Below are positions 11,478-22,150 of a stretch of 64,000 bases of DNA, piece after piece. Position numbers and translations under genes: made by a program. The notes below the pieces were generated by a model that saw nothing but the letters and a program-made list of their open reading frames with translations, made no database searches and was not told where the DNA came from. The DNA is from Pachyseris speciosa (Eukaryota > Cnidaria > Anthozoa > Scleractinia > Pachyseridae). Location of the stretch: the NCBI GenBank assembly GCA_016490735.1, contig JAEMWC010000626.1:251001-315000 (forward strand), written 5' to 3'. Each line of letters starts with the position of its first letter. Position 1 is the stretch's first letter.

Positions 11478-12915
11478 GGCCGTTTTGGAGTTATGCAGGG
11501 AACTGGGGTGAGTGTCAAATTTTAAGTAATCGATAAATTAACACCATCACATGAAAGATAATGTTAAGATTGGCCATTTGCCGAAGTTTGATGGTTTTAG
11601 GTTGAACAGAGATCAAGTTATGGACTTTAAAACATAGTTCAAACTCCGTACAAACGTCTCTAATTTTGAGGCTGCGTCCCCCATAAACATATAAACTCTT
11701 AAAAATATTTTTCAGTTTTGTGACAACTGTAAAATTCTGTCATCCACCTACTATTTGGAAGTAACTGAGGTAAAAATCACTTTGTTTGCCCATTTACACG
11801 ACCTTCAGACAAATCGTAAAAAATTTAAGTGTTTATACGGTTTGGGGGGTACGCAGCCTCAAAATTAGAGTAAAGTGAAAGTAGTAAGCAAAGGACCGCC
11901 AACGATAATGCTGTAAAACGTAGGATCTACAAGAGATCTAATCAGCCAAAAAAATAAATCGAATATACATGTAACAAGCAAGGCTGATACTACGTGAAAA
12001 AAGTTGACTTTGCGAGACACCAACATGACCGAGACTCGATAAAGTAGGGCTGCAACCATGGACAGCTGTTTCGTCCTTATCCCTATTCGTCCTTATCCCA
12101 ATAAGGACGAAACAGCTGTCCATGGTTGCAGCCCTACTTTATAGAGTCTCGGTCATGTTGGTGTCTCGCAAAGTCAACTTTTTTCACGTAGTATCAGCCT
12201 TGCTTGTTACATGTATATTCGATTTATTTTTTGTGGCTGATTAGATCTCTTGTAGATCCTACGTTGTACAGCATTATCGTTGGCGGTCCTTTGCTTATTA
12301 CTTTCACTTCACTGTATTTTTTGGACCGTAGGTCTTTACAGATCCGATATGCTGTGTATTTTTTAGCATGGTTTTGTCCGTGTGTTTTAATGTTAAGATT
12401 GGTATTGACCAATCTACATTTTTCTTTGCGAGACGCCATCGTGACACTTGGATTCCTTGCTATCCGGGTTACGTGGTGTGGCAACGCGTGGATCGGATGG
12501 CAGGAGGGTCCAAGGTACGGAACTTGATATCGTGAACGGGTTCATTGTGCATTTTATTGGCGCTCGCATTGAGCTGGCGTCTTTTAAATCTGCTACACCA
12601 TGTTGATTAGTCCCAATAAGGACGAAACAGTTGTCCATGGTTGCAGCCCTACTTTATCGAGTCTCGGTCATGTTGGTGTCTCGCAAAGTCAACTTTTTTC
12701 ACGTAGTATCAGCCTTGCTTGTTACATATATATTCAAAATTAGAGACATTTGTATGGATGCTTTCAAGTCCATAACTTGGTCTCTTTTGAACGTAAAATA
12801 ATCAAACTTGGTCAAATGGCCATTCTCAACGTTATCATTCATGTGATGGTGTCAATTTATCTATTGGTTAAAATTAGAAACTCGCCCCAGTTCCCTGCGC
12901 AACTCCGAAATGGCC
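11478..12915. mobile_element. Composite inverted-repeat element (outer arms)
   Basis: Outer arms at about 11478-11690 and 12735-12915 are inverted copies, sharing AGTT(A/G)(T/C)GCAGGGAACTGGG, ACACCATCACATGAA and ATGGCCATTTG-type text. They enclose the near-perfect palindrome at 11868-12313 and a further copy of one palindrome arm at 12602-12731. The layout suggests a foldback transposon with internal rearrangement. No transposase is recognisable. A 107-residue hydrophobic open frame (12204-12527, +) crosses the right palindrome arm, but I cannot assign it. Confidence 0.6.
11868..12313. repeat. Near-perfect 0.45-kb palindrome
   Basis: Arms of about 213 bp (11868-12080 and 12101-12313) are inverted copies with few mismatches, separated by a 20-base spacer. 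The right arm's start is copied a third time near 12602-12731 in the same orientation as the right arm. Such a structure would form a very stable hairpin or cruciform and is prone to instability in clones. Confidence 0.85.
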
Positions 12916-12954
12916 TATTGCTCTAAATAAAGCGCCTCATTTCGATATACTTAC

Positions 12955-13026
12955 AGTTCGTCCAAATTCTGGAGATCTGAAAACAGGTCAGGGTGCAACG
13001 CCTTGATATTGTTATCATGTAGCCAC
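12955..13026 (-). CDS. LRR exon D
   Basis: 72 bp, acceptor complement CT at 13027-13028 and donor complement TTAC at 12951-12954. Phase-2 translation gives LHDNNIKALHPDLFSDLQNL, a clean LRR. It lies just right of the composite inverted-repeat element, whose insertion did not touch the splice sites. Confidence 0.9.
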
Positions 13027-14011
13027 CTAAATTAGACGAAGCATACCACCATAGTTTCATTTAAACCTAGCTTTGCATTTTTAAAACCAGTAATGTTAAT
13101 AAGTTTTGGCAAGCAGTGATTACTCACAAAACAGTGTAGCATCAATTTTTTGGGCAACGATGCATGGACGAAGTTTTAATTGAAAATGAAAGTTTATTGA
13201 AGAATGAAGTTTGCTAACTCAGAATATAAGCTAAGGCCAAAGCGTTTTCACAGCGAGTTAAAACGAATGTTTTTGTTTCCTTATGAGACCACTGTAAGAG
13301 TACGGACTAAATTTTTTTTGCCTTATGCTATTGACTCAAAGTGTAGACCTCTTGTGGTCTGCACTCTCGTAAGCAACTACCTCCATTAAGTGACCGCCTT
13401 GGCTTGACATTTGGGGTGGTCGCTCACGGGAGGCTCAAATGTAATATTTGTTTGCGTCTAGAGCATGTTGACCGGTACTCGTGAATATGTTGCCTCCACA
13501 TCACAGGCATCACAATTATAAAGATTGTCGCAAACATGGTAAAATAAAGCCTTGAATCGCAACAAACATCCATGGAAAGGTAAAAAGTGACTGCTACAAT
13601 AGTAGAGGGTATTTTGTTCAATGTTAGCTTCAAACTGATGGAACAACCAGTTTTACAGTTCGCGAAAACAATAAACTTCCCCTTAAATTACTTGATGTTT
13701 GTCACATGCAGCAATCTGAAGAAGGATACTGGTGCAAAAATTAGCTTTTTTGATATCGCTGCAGTTCTACTTTTGTTGATTATTAATATTACTATACAAA
13801 TCTCAAAATGATTGACAATTTCCTTGGTCAAAGCAGCAGAAATAAATACCATAGATGCCCTCACAATTGGATGAAAACATCATATGAAGTTGGATTTCTC
13901 CTTGTAAAAGATCGTGATTGAAAATTACATCAAAATTATACAGTAAAATATCTGAACGTTCCTAAGGTATGCAAGTGGCTATTCTAATATGAAGTTAATG
14001 TCTTCACTTAC

Positions 14012-14083
14012 AACTCGTCTAAATCCTTCAAGCCATGAAACAGACTGCCATTCAACTGCTTTAACTTGTTGTTGTTCAAGCGC
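14012..14083 (-). CDS. LRR exon E
   Basis: 72 bp with CT at 14084-14085 and ACTTAC ending at 14011. The repeat reads LNNNKLKQLNGSLFHGLKDL. At DNA level it is close to exon G (shared TTCAAGCCATGAAAC), suggesting the two arose by exon duplication. NGS is a possible glycosylation site. Confidence 0.9.
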
Positions 14084-14373
14084 CTGCGCAGTCAACGGAG
14101 TTATCAAAGATTACTGCTGGTGAATAAGCTGAGTTATATTTGACAAATGACAGTTAAAACACGCGATCTTTCATTCTGTCAACACACCACTTAAAAAAGA
14201 GGAATTTCAATATCAGCAAGCAACTATTAAGAAGATTTCTTTTATCATATCTAAAACTTAAATATTTTGCAATGAATAACATAAACAAACTTAACAGCGC
14301 CATGATTACGAGTTTGATTTTTTATAATTAATCTCGTGAAATGAGCATCGAAAAAGGGAGATCCCCTACTTAC

Positions 14374-14445
14374 AAACGGAATAGCTTTGTGTTGTCGGTG
14401 AAAATTTTGGGCGCCAGATTTTGCAAGTTGTTGTACTGAAGATAC
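14374..14445 (-). CDS. LRR exon F
   Basis: 72 bp, acceptor complement CT at 14446-14447, donor complement CTTAC ending at 14373. Phase-2 product contains LQYNNLQNLAPKIFTDNTKL, an LRR with the usual Leu/Asn/Phe spacing. Only 290 bp separate it from exon E, the shortest intron between certain exons apart from the 51.0-kb pair. Confidence 0.88.
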
Positions 14446-14525
14446 CTACGAATACAATTGAATTAAATCAAGGTAAGCTTCCATCCACCATTGGAACATT
14501 GCCAGTCCTTCACTCCAAAATTTTT

Positions 14526-14554
14526 GTTAACCCTTTACTCCCTAAGAGTGACTA

Positions 14555-14597
<43 letters not shown>

Positions 14598-14627
14598 AGG
14601 GCGACCCCTTAGGGGTTAAAGGGTTAA
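14526..14627. mobile_element. Small foldback repeat
   Basis: TTAACCCTTTACTCCCTAAG at the left and its partner AGGGGTTAAAGGGTTAA at the right enclose about 100 bp. A short interspersed inverted-repeat element with no coding capacity; family not assigned. Confidence 0.6.
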
Positions 14628-14734
14628 TGAGATAACTAGTCTGTTTTAGTGGGGCAATCGGTACAGTTTGCCAACAACAAACAAAATGCCTTATTTCCAC
14701 CATTTAGTGACATTTCAGACATATAATCTTTTAA

Positions 14735-15200
14735 ATAAAAAGAAAAAGAGGGGACTGGCTACCTGAAATAACCATAAAGTTAAAAAGGGCAGGCAGCCAG
14801 TTTAACAAAACTGATCATACTAATTTAGGTCGGTACACAAGCAGATACAAAACACACATACACAAACATGTAACAAACCGTGAGCAAAAATAAGATTATG
14901 GAGAGAGAAAATACTATAAAATAGATAGGAGAAGACTAGAGTTAAAAAAATAATACATAAAGTAAACAAAGGGTATGGCAAAAAATACTAAGATACGGTG
15001 AAAGTTATAGATAGTGCAAAACAGTTTTACAAATCTAATATTACAGACGCTTCCTAATATCCTTCAAGATATTATTCTTTTAATCTTTTCTTGAACATAG
15101 ATAAGGATGACAACTTTATATCACTCTCAAGGAAATTCCAAATAGATGGGCCTGCCACGACCCCAGTTGAAATACACCTGCATGGGTAATAAGTTCAGGA
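14735..15200 (-). mobile_element. 3' end of CR1/L2-like LINE
   Basis: Read on the minus strand, 15060-15200 encodes a decayed LINE ORF2 C-terminus with the signature GPSIWNFLESDIKLSS followed by FKKRLKE and stops. About 300 bp of 3' UTR-like sequence runs down to the TTTAAAAG end near 14735. Heavily 5' truncated. The same C-terminal signature type (GAQLWNSLPPELRQ) occurs in the better preserved element at 57-62 kb. Confidence 0.6.
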
Positions 15201-16045
15201 CATTGTTTCAGCTCTAAGCGGTGAATACTGGAATATTCTATCACTTAGAAACATATTTTGTCCGTCTGATTTTCTTAGAATCGCCCTCGCTTCTTAATGA
15301 ACAGCCTATAAGACAGGTGATGTCCACTAAGTCTCCAGGTGTTAATGTTGTGGGTCAATTTTATCCTTGGTTTCAACTCTTTCTCCCCTTGTTTTATGGT
15401 AATTATCATACACTACCATGCATTACCATATCCAAAATCTAAAGGAGGAGAAATTTAAACCCAGTATAAAATTTAACCATAGCACTTACATCGATCGGAA
15501 TTTATTCTAGAATATTCATAGTGACAAAATGTGTAAGAGAATCTCCTCTGGCAGTAAAGTTTGTGTTGCTCATTCAAGTTATTCATTCAAGTTACAATGC
15601 CAACGCTCATTTCTTCGATACACTCAACGACTCGACTCGATACTGAAAGTTTGGCAGTAACAGCATCTGTAACTGCCCTTTAAGATTCTCTTATGGGAAA
15701 ATTGCTATTCCCCGGCCATAAAAAAAAATTACATGGAAAATAGCTCCAGCTACTCAGGAGCAGTTTTGAGCAGTTTTGAGCTGGGGCAGGCTGACTCTCT
15801 CACAGCGTTCAGGGTTGGCTGCGGGCGTTTCTTTCGTGAAACTTAATACACAGTAGCTACGTAAAGTAGGCTTTAAATCTTATTATACTAATGTTCTTAG
15901 TTTTGTAGCTTTAATAGTTTTTTTTAATTCAATGTAATGTAGGTTTCAGGTGAAATATTGTAAAGTATTTTTAATATGTAGCCTAGATTTTTAAGCCATT
16001 TTGTAAATCCTGATGAATTTACGGTGTTTAAATAAAGTTCTGATG
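15201..16045. other. Gap without recognised genes
   Basis: AT-rich sequence between the LINE tail and the PLE. A short direct duplication (GAGCAGTTTTGAGCAGTTTTGAGC) occurs near 15757-15780. No domain-bearing frame, RNA gene or complete repeat was recognised. Confidence 0.35.
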
Positions 16046-16097
16046 AAGATCGATTTAGAAAAACATTTTAAAAGGAAATTTAACGATAAAAACGTTA

Positions 16098-16130
16098 CAT
16101 GACGTTTCGACGACCTCATGTCATCATTGT
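16098..16130 (-). ncRNA. Inverted hammerhead-like motif, PLE1 left arm
   Basis: The minus strand reads CAATGATGACATGAGGTCG then TCGAAACGTCATG, matching the 3'-end motif at 17384-17412. It carries the TGATGA and CGAAAC core elements of hammerhead ribozymes known from PLE terminal repeats. Self-cleavage is not demonstrated by the sequence. Confidence 0.45.
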
Positions 16131-16915
16131 TGAATGTGAAGAGCTGGTCTTTTGTGGCGTTCAACGACAACTGGTTCAACAACATCTATGACCTTAACAT
16201 CAGCAAAGATGACTTCATTGAGCTACTGAGCGTCGCCACAAAAGACCAGCTCTTCCAGTTCAACGGGAAACTTTACGAACAAATTGACGGCGGCGCAATG
16301 GGATCACCATTAGGTCCTCTCATGGCAAACGCGTTCATGTGTTCCATTGAAGAAAAACTCGCACGCGAGAACAAGCTTCCGAGTTTCTATAAGAGGTACG
16401 TGGATGACACGCTCGCCTTAGTACGTGAACAATCCCACGCCACTGCCTTACTTACGACTATAAATGAAGCCCATTCCTCCATCAATTTCACAATGGAGAC
16501 ATCCACTAACAATCGCTTGCCATTCATTGGCATCGAAATCATCAAGACTGACCACCGTCTTGAAACATGTGTGTACAGAAAAGAGACCAACAAAGGGCTT
16601 CTTCTCCACTACCAAAGTCACGTTGATAGCAGGTATAAACGATCACTTTTAAGAACTTTGTTAGATCGTGCAAAACGTTTGTCATCAACGCCAGACTTCT
16701 TTTCCCAAGAATGTAAGAACTTGAAAGGGATATTTTTGAAATTGAAATATCCTGAGAAGCTCATCGACGCAAATATCAACAGCTTTCAGCGCCCTCCAGA
16801 ACCGAGTCACACGCCATCGGACAGCCCCCTACGGATCACTATCCCTTTCAAAGATCAAAAATCTGCCGACGTGGCTCGCAGACGACTTCGTGACCTCGGA
16901 AGAAAGATCAACTAA
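16118..16915 (+). pseudogene. PLE reverse transcriptase, C-terminal half
   Basis: 265-codon open frame with the PLE RT signatures LYEQIDGGAMGSPLGPLMAN and RYVDDTL, the catalytic YVDD being intact. Next come the downstream thumb-like region (FIGIEI, YRKETNKGLLLHYQSHVD) and the linker before the endonuclease. The first 45 codons include a microduplication: GAAGAGCTGGTCTTTTGTGG (16136-) reappears inverted near 16236-16255, so the true RT sequence begins around 16200. Upstream RT domains are missing. Copying activity is therefore lost. Confidence 0.88.
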
Positions 16916-16974
16916 CCAATTTTATCAGTAGAAAGATCATTGACGAGCTAAGACTTACGGAATTAAAGCCTCCC

Positions 16975-17274
16975 TTAATGAATCATCAGAGCGTTGTTTA
17001 CGAATTCAAATGTGATTTGTGTGATACAAATTATATCGATTAAACGTGCCGCCACCTCCATCAGCGTGTTGAGGAACATAAACATTCCGTAATCGGGAAA
17101 CACTTCGAGGACGAGCATAATTTAAAGCCGTCGAACCTGCGTGAGAATTTCAAAATTCTTAAGAAATGCCGGAGCAAACTGGAGTGTTTAAGTTTTGACA
17201 TGCTCTTGATTAAGAAGAAAAGACCGAAGCTAAATACCCAAAGTGTTTCTATTCGCGCGAAATTCTTTGTGTGA
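16975..17274 (+). pseudogene. PLE GIY-YIG endonuclease remnant
   Basis: Frame beginning at VVYEFKCDLCDTNYID, with one in-frame TAA where the GIY-YIG glycine region is expected. It continues TCRHLHQRVEEHKHSVIGKH and ends in the PLE tail LNTQSVSIRAKFFV. This nicking domain normally lies C-terminal to the RT in one polyprotein; here it is out of frame or stop-separated from the RT. Confidence 0.75.
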
Positions 17275-17383
17275 ACACTAGACTCTCGTGATATTATTTC
17301 ATTATTCACATTCTTGTCATTCACATACACAGCTATTTCTGTACATATATAATGTCAATTATGTTAATGTCTGCACATTCGGC

Positions 17384-17412
17384 AATGATGACATGAGGTA
17401 ATCGAAACGTCA
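17384..17412 (+). ncRNA. Hammerhead-like motif, PLE1 3' terminus
   Basis: TGATGACATGAGG...TCGAAACGTCATGT has the CUGANGA-like and GAAAC elements, with pairing ACATGA/TCATGT. PLE terminal repeats are known to contain minimal hammerhead ribozymes. Core fit here is approximate (first core C is replaced by A), so activity is uncertain. Confidence 0.5.
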
Positions 17413-17454
17413 TGTTTCTATCGTTAATTTTCCTTTTAGAATGTTAAATAAAGT

Positions 17455-17485
17455 TAAATCAATTAATCAATCAATCAATCATTCG
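17455..17485. repeat. AATC microsatellite at PLE1 3' end
   Basis: AATCAATTAATCAATCAATCAATC tract directly after the PLE terminus. A simple repeat next to a retroelement end is common. Confidence 0.85.
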
Positions 17486-17600
17486 CTAAGTTTTCTCCCA
17501 TAGAGTGGGAGTGACGTTTGTAGGTTCAATTACTACTTGGGGCGTCCTTATAATTTTTCGTAATAAGTCATATTACCACAAAGATCAGAAATTTACTTAC

Positions 17601-17672
17601 AAATACGTCAAGTTCTTCAAGCCATGAAACACACTTTCGTCCAAATAAGTAAGATTGTTGTCGTTCAAGAGG
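17601..17672 (-). CDS. LRR exon G
   Basis: 72-bp exon, CT at 17673-17674, TTACTTAC ending at 17600. Phase-2 translation LNDNNLTYLDESVFHGLKNL is a complete LRR. NLT is a possible N-glycosylation site. Strong DNA similarity to exon E supports recent exon duplication. Confidence 0.9.
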
Positions 17673-18100
17673 CTGCAATATATGCAAAGGTTTTTAAAAT
17701 TTTCAATACTATCCGGATTTTTTATGCAAACGTACGGCAGTTTTACATCAGTTGGGGTAAGGAATGCCGGGATGAAGCTATGAATTACAATAGCCCAACC
17801 AGTATTAACTTAAGGGGGGTGTGATTGGGAAGAGGTTACTCTATAGTAAAGTATATGACATATGTGTAATCTTCTGTGCCTCTGCGTAAGTTATCAGTGT
17901 GTGAACGATCGGTCTGAATACTTAGGGCTTACACATTCCCTTGTGAAGGACTTTTCTGGTTTCGATAATGTACCAACCAGTCCTCCACGTAAAGTTTCTT
18001 TCAAGACACTACCAGTGTCATAATTAATGCGAACCTCTGTTGCTTTGTCTGTTTCACACACACTATCTACATGTTGTAGTTCCTCTAGCTGTCAACATCA

Positions 18101-18551
18101 CAGGGGTACCCAACGTAACGACAAGTTTTAGTAGATATCTGTTCGGTGGCGGGTAATTCACCTTGGGTTTTCGGTGTCGATTTAAGAGTGCTCTCGGATT
18201 TTCTTAATTAAAACGTGGCCTAAAAGATTCGCAATTGAGAAATCATAGCCCCTAAGTTTTTCGGAAAGGTCGTAATTGCTGATTTTGGCAGACAAATACG
18301 CCAGCTACCATTTTCGGAAAGAAAATAGTTCCCTAGAAAGTTTGTGGAAAGTTCATTTCAGCTTGCATTTTCTCAAAGGAAGATTTTGTTCCCTAACATT
18401 TTCGGGAATCAAAATTTCAGCTAGGGAATCCGAACAGATGAACTTCTTCTAGCTAATGAAAACGTCACTTTTAACACACTTAAAACACCATAAGGTACTC
18501 AAGAATTCCTTTCTACAGCTTTTGCTTGATTTGGCTCGTTGGGGGCCCCTG
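18101..18551. mobile_element. MITE with CAGGGG termini, copy 1
   Basis: Inverted ends CAGGGGTACCCAACG and CGTTGGGGGCCCCTG are flanked by ACATCA on the left and ACATCT on the right, a 6-bp target duplication with one mismatch. The interior matches the element at 63000-63451 in reverse orientation. No transposase. The CAGGGG terminus recalls hAT-type elements, but a 6-bp duplication is not diagnostic. Confidence 0.8.
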
Positions 18552-19416
18552 ACATCTTTGGTGGATAGTATACATGCAGTCTGCAGATGTCAATTTTTAT
18601 CTCATAGACACTCATGTGTGTGCACCTATTCCTTGAGCCATGCGTGCTGAATTTCACGTTTTTTAAGAGCATGACATGCACAGTGAAACTCGGGGATTTT
18701 GAACCACCCGAACGGTCTTCTTTGAGGTCAAATGATAACGTAACATGAAATGCGGCATACTTCATCACCTCCAAATGAATTGTAGAACAAGTCACAAATT
18801 CATCGCATGCCTTTGTACGTACTCACCCTTGACCCAAGCTATTTTGGGTCGTGTATGCGAATCTTCATCTTAAGACACCCAGCCTTGAACCACATGAGTT
18901 GACAATAAAAGAAACTCTCTTGATACTTTGTAATCCAATATGAAGAGTAAACAGTGTAGTCTGTACAAACGACTTTCTTTTAACAAAAAGGACAACAGCA
19001 AAACAACGACCTTCACGTGCCACTTCGTTAATTAACAATTGGTTCATGACGTAGTGTGCGCATATGGATTACGACTCACACAGGAAGTTTGGAGATTACG
19101 GGAGAAGCGTAAGAGTTATTCACTCTCAGACGTACCACTTTTAGCAAATTTCCCCAATGTGCACTCTTTTGCACTGAGTTAACTGTAACGATCGTCCAAA
19201 GGAAAAAAAGTATCTTAATTGTTGGCTCGTCTGTATTAGTCCAGTAACTTAGTTGTAAAGGTCCACAGAACTTTTTTCAAAAATTTCCAACCATCCCTTT
19301 ACTTGGCAAATAGCTGAATATTTTGGTAGATAGTGATTTTCTCTCTCTTGGTTACTGTTCAGTATCTAGTGCAAATGGAAATCAGTTTTCTAGAGACTTA
19401 TAGAGAATTCACTTAC
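18552..19416. other. Intronic gap, nothing recognised
   Basis: Sequence between the MITE and exon H. Open frames are short on both strands and none shows a domain. No tRNA, microsatellite or inverted-repeat element was recognised. Confidence 0.35.
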
Positions 19417-19488
19417 ATGGTACGCAGGTCAGCATTGTTGTCAAATATCTCCGGAGGCAATTCTTGTAACCGGTTATTTTCCAACCAC
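19417..19488 (-). CDS. LRR exon H (3' side of the giant intron)
   Basis: 72 bp, CT at 19489-19490, CACTTAC ending at 19416. The repeat LENNRLQELPPEIFDNNADL is a clean LRR with the LPxxxF core. In the transcript it follows exon I at 45581-45652 across the 26.1-kb intron that holds the LINE, Polinton and MITE. Confidence 0.9.
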
Positions 19489-20399
19489 CTAGAAAAGGAT
19501 GTGAGAACAATGAGATAAAATGCATGAATGAAAAGCATAAGTTTTTGGAAATACACGAATAAGAGGTTTTTATTAAAAATTGAACTACGGATATCAGATT
19601 TCCAGCATTTTCATTGACTAGCCGAACACAGGCTATCAGCTCATATACCTGCACTTCCTTATGTGGTCAAACGCTTCAGCAAACAGAGGAAGCTCGATAA
19701 AATTTCCCCTCAAAAAGGCAGCCATTAAGACATTAGTCGTCTCACAACGGAATTAACGAGTAGAAATTTCGAAACTGGAACCGGAATCGACAAATGCAAT
19801 TCAACTTTTCATTGCCGAGTGTTTTAGAACGACTAGAAACAGTGCTGGAATCGTGTTAAAAAAAATCCTTGCAGCGCTAAGAAAATTTTCCGGGCTCTTG
19901 ATGTTTAGTTAATAGCAAAACGCACGTTTATTTACGGAAATACCGAAAGAGTTTTTGAACTTAACTAAACGAAATTGAAAATATGTATTCAACAACAAAT
20001 GTCGATGTCACCAATCTGTAGCTATGCTCACGGGCCAGTCTATTCAAAACAAACTGAACAAACAAGAACTTCAGCTAAAATTGGCAGCAGTAATCCACTA
20101 TTGAAAATCTTTCCAGGATCAGTGACACTTTTTAAAAAAATTAACAGACACCAAAATGCTCTGATCTGCACTCGATGCAACTTATCAATCACCAGCTTCA
20201 ATCTTTCCGGTTACAGATATGATGTTTTGTAAAAATGAGAAGAATCACCGTTCTTGTTGTTTTTTGTTATTCTGTTCAGCCGCGGGTCCATTTTTTGTTC
20301 CACGCATCAAGACAAATTTCTATAAGCCATTTCTTGAAGCATAACCTGGACCTTTGCCTTGCTTATCCCTCATATATCTTGTTTCTGACCAGGTCTGGT
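19489..20399. other. Intronic gap left of the LINE
   Basis: No recognisable domain; the LINE similarity only becomes readable from about 20400. Part of this stretch may be decayed LINE 5' region, but I cannot support a boundary. Confidence 0.35.
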
Positions 20400-21248
20400 G
20401 AGACCATGTTCCAGTACATCAAAACAAAGAAAGGAAAAGACGTCTTTAATTGGCTTCGGCAAAAAAAATTGACATATATTGTCTGCAGGAGGCACATATC
20501 CAAAACAGTAAAAGAAAACAAGCCCAATGGGGCTATGAGGTTTTTTTGGCAGCTTGGATAGCAAAGGTTGTGGGTCATTATTCTATTTAACAATACATTT
20601 GAATATGTGTTGCACAGTGTAATTTGCGATCAACAAGGCAGATATATCGTCTTAGGCATTTCTATATTTCAGCAACGTTGCACTTTGGTTGCTCTGTACG
20701 GTCCAAACACGGACTCGCCTGAATTTTTTACAAATCTGAAAGAAAATCTTATCAATTGGGATCTATCTAATGAACCTATTATATTATGCGGGGACTGGAA
20801 CGTGGTGTTAAATAACCAAAAAGACACGAGTAATTATTCAAAGGAAAACAACCCAAATGCCCTAAAATTTTTGTTGGAGTTAATTAATACTTTTGAGCTG
20901 GAAGATGTGTATAGAGTTCAGGAACCATCTGGATGTAGTTATACGTGGAGTGCGTACAGTAATTTAAAACAAGACTTGACTATTTTCTCGTATCTACTGA
21001 CTTGACAGGTCTAGTGGAGTCAATCCAAACTAGTGCTGGCTATCGCACGGATCACTCATTAGTAGTTATGAATATGATTTTGACACATCAGTAGAGGGGC
21101 AGAGGGTTCTGGAAATTCAACAATTCTTTGTTGTCGGATCCGGCGTATGTGACACTTGTCAAAGATTGTATCAATGAGACGGTTGAAGAATACAAAATTA
21201 ACGGTGATTTAGAGTATCCACAGTCTCTTACTTTTTCCATTAATCACC
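20400..21248 (+). pseudogene. Tx1/L1-like LINE ORF2, endonuclease part (left of Polinton)
   Basis: Encodes an apurinic-type endonuclease in several frames: KKGKDVFNWLRQKKLTYI near the N-terminus, LVALYGPNTD, IILCGDWNVVLN (catalytic Asp-Asn) and near 21047 the TDHSLV motif. Frameshifts and stops break it. The frame running into the Polinton boundary (about 21150-21242) resumes after the Polinton at 40033. The 5' limit is approximate. Confidence 0.8.
21243..21248. repeat. Left target-site copy of the Polinton
   Basis: ATCACC directly precedes the Polinton terminal repeat; ATGACC follows the right terminus at 40027-40032. Five of six bases agree, matching the 6-bp duplications made by Polinton integrases. 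Confidence 0.75.
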
Positions 21249-21409
21249 AGTAGTATAGTGTTTGGGGGTTTCAGCACATAAATTAATTTAGGGGGTGTTT
21301 TAGCAAAATGATCTCGTATTTTGGAATCTATAGTTTATAAAAATGCGTGACATTCTCGGAAAAATCACCAAGCGTAACATTCTCGGAAAAACAGGAAATG
21401 AGTCATCGC
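21249..21409. repeat. Polinton left terminal inverted repeat
   Basis: Begins AGTAGTATAGTGTTTGGGGG and matches the reverse complement of 39867-40026 throughout. I count only a few substitutions and small indels (a G-run length change, an A-run change, T/A and A/G changes). Similarity stops at GAGTCATCGC. The repeats are needed for integrase binding and protein-primed replication in this class. Confidence 0.93.
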
Positions 21410-22150
21410 CTATAGCTATTATTTGAAGCAATTAAAGATGCAGAAAAATAGCAAAACTGGTGGCCACCAGAACCCTAAAGTCCTAAGTCCCTCATGAGAG
21501 GTTTTTTGTTTTTTTTGAATTCCCACCTCCACACCACCAGAGCACTATCATTTATGTCTTTCCCACCTCCACTCCGCTCTGGCCCTATCAGACCCTCTTG
21601 AGGCCAAGTATTTGTTTATTTGTTTTTTTCACCCTCCGGTTGAGATTGAACCGGCACTTCTGACAAGCCGAAGCTTAACTATAGCTCTACCCAACAATCC
21701 GACACCACCTCAGGGTGATTTTTTTATTTTTTTAACCCATGGAATAACGGCGGGGGTTTTTCGTTATTCCACGGGGTGGCTTGTATACATTTCGCTAACG
21801 AAAGGCCCCCGCTTTTTCCAATCGTTAGATACTTTGTATACAAGCCACACTTTATCTGTGTGAAACAACCCTTATATTTGCGTTTGCATTTTCATTTTTA
21901 TGCTTGTGGTACATAAATGAAATTTTCAAAGATAAAAATAATACGCATGTGTAAAAAGCGAAAAATCTTGAATCCCCTAAACATAGAGACGTAGTTTGGT
22001 GACTCATTCGACAGGGAAACCCCCCAACAAATGTTCCTGTCTCATATGTTAATTCTTCGGGTAAAGGGTCAGAAAGAGGGCAGTGATTTCAATTATATAC
22101 TATCCTGAACTAGGCAAATCAGTGGGTTTGAGGCGATAAAAACACCACAG
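21410..22150. other. Polinton subterminal non-coding region with hairpins
   Basis: No recognisable gene. It contains GGAATAACG...CGTTATTCC (about 21740-21770) and the larger pair GGCTTGTATACA...TGTATACAAGCC (21778-21849). These could act as a terminator for convergent transcription or as replication/packaging signals; that is inference. Confidence 0.5.

Larger units (their letters stand above)
16050..17450 (+). mobile_element. Penelope-like element (PLE1), 5' truncated, inverted 5' arm
   Basis: Contains the C-terminal half of a PLE reverse transcriptase, then a GIY-YIG-type endonuclease remnant, then a 3' terminal repeat with a GAAACGTC hammerhead-like motif (17384-17412). The left end (16056-16130) is an inverted copy of that 3' terminus, a configuration known for PLE insertions. 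The coding part starts directly with the RT region around LLSVATKDQLFQFNG. The element is dead: the RT is truncated and the endonuclease frame is broken. Confidence 0.85.
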
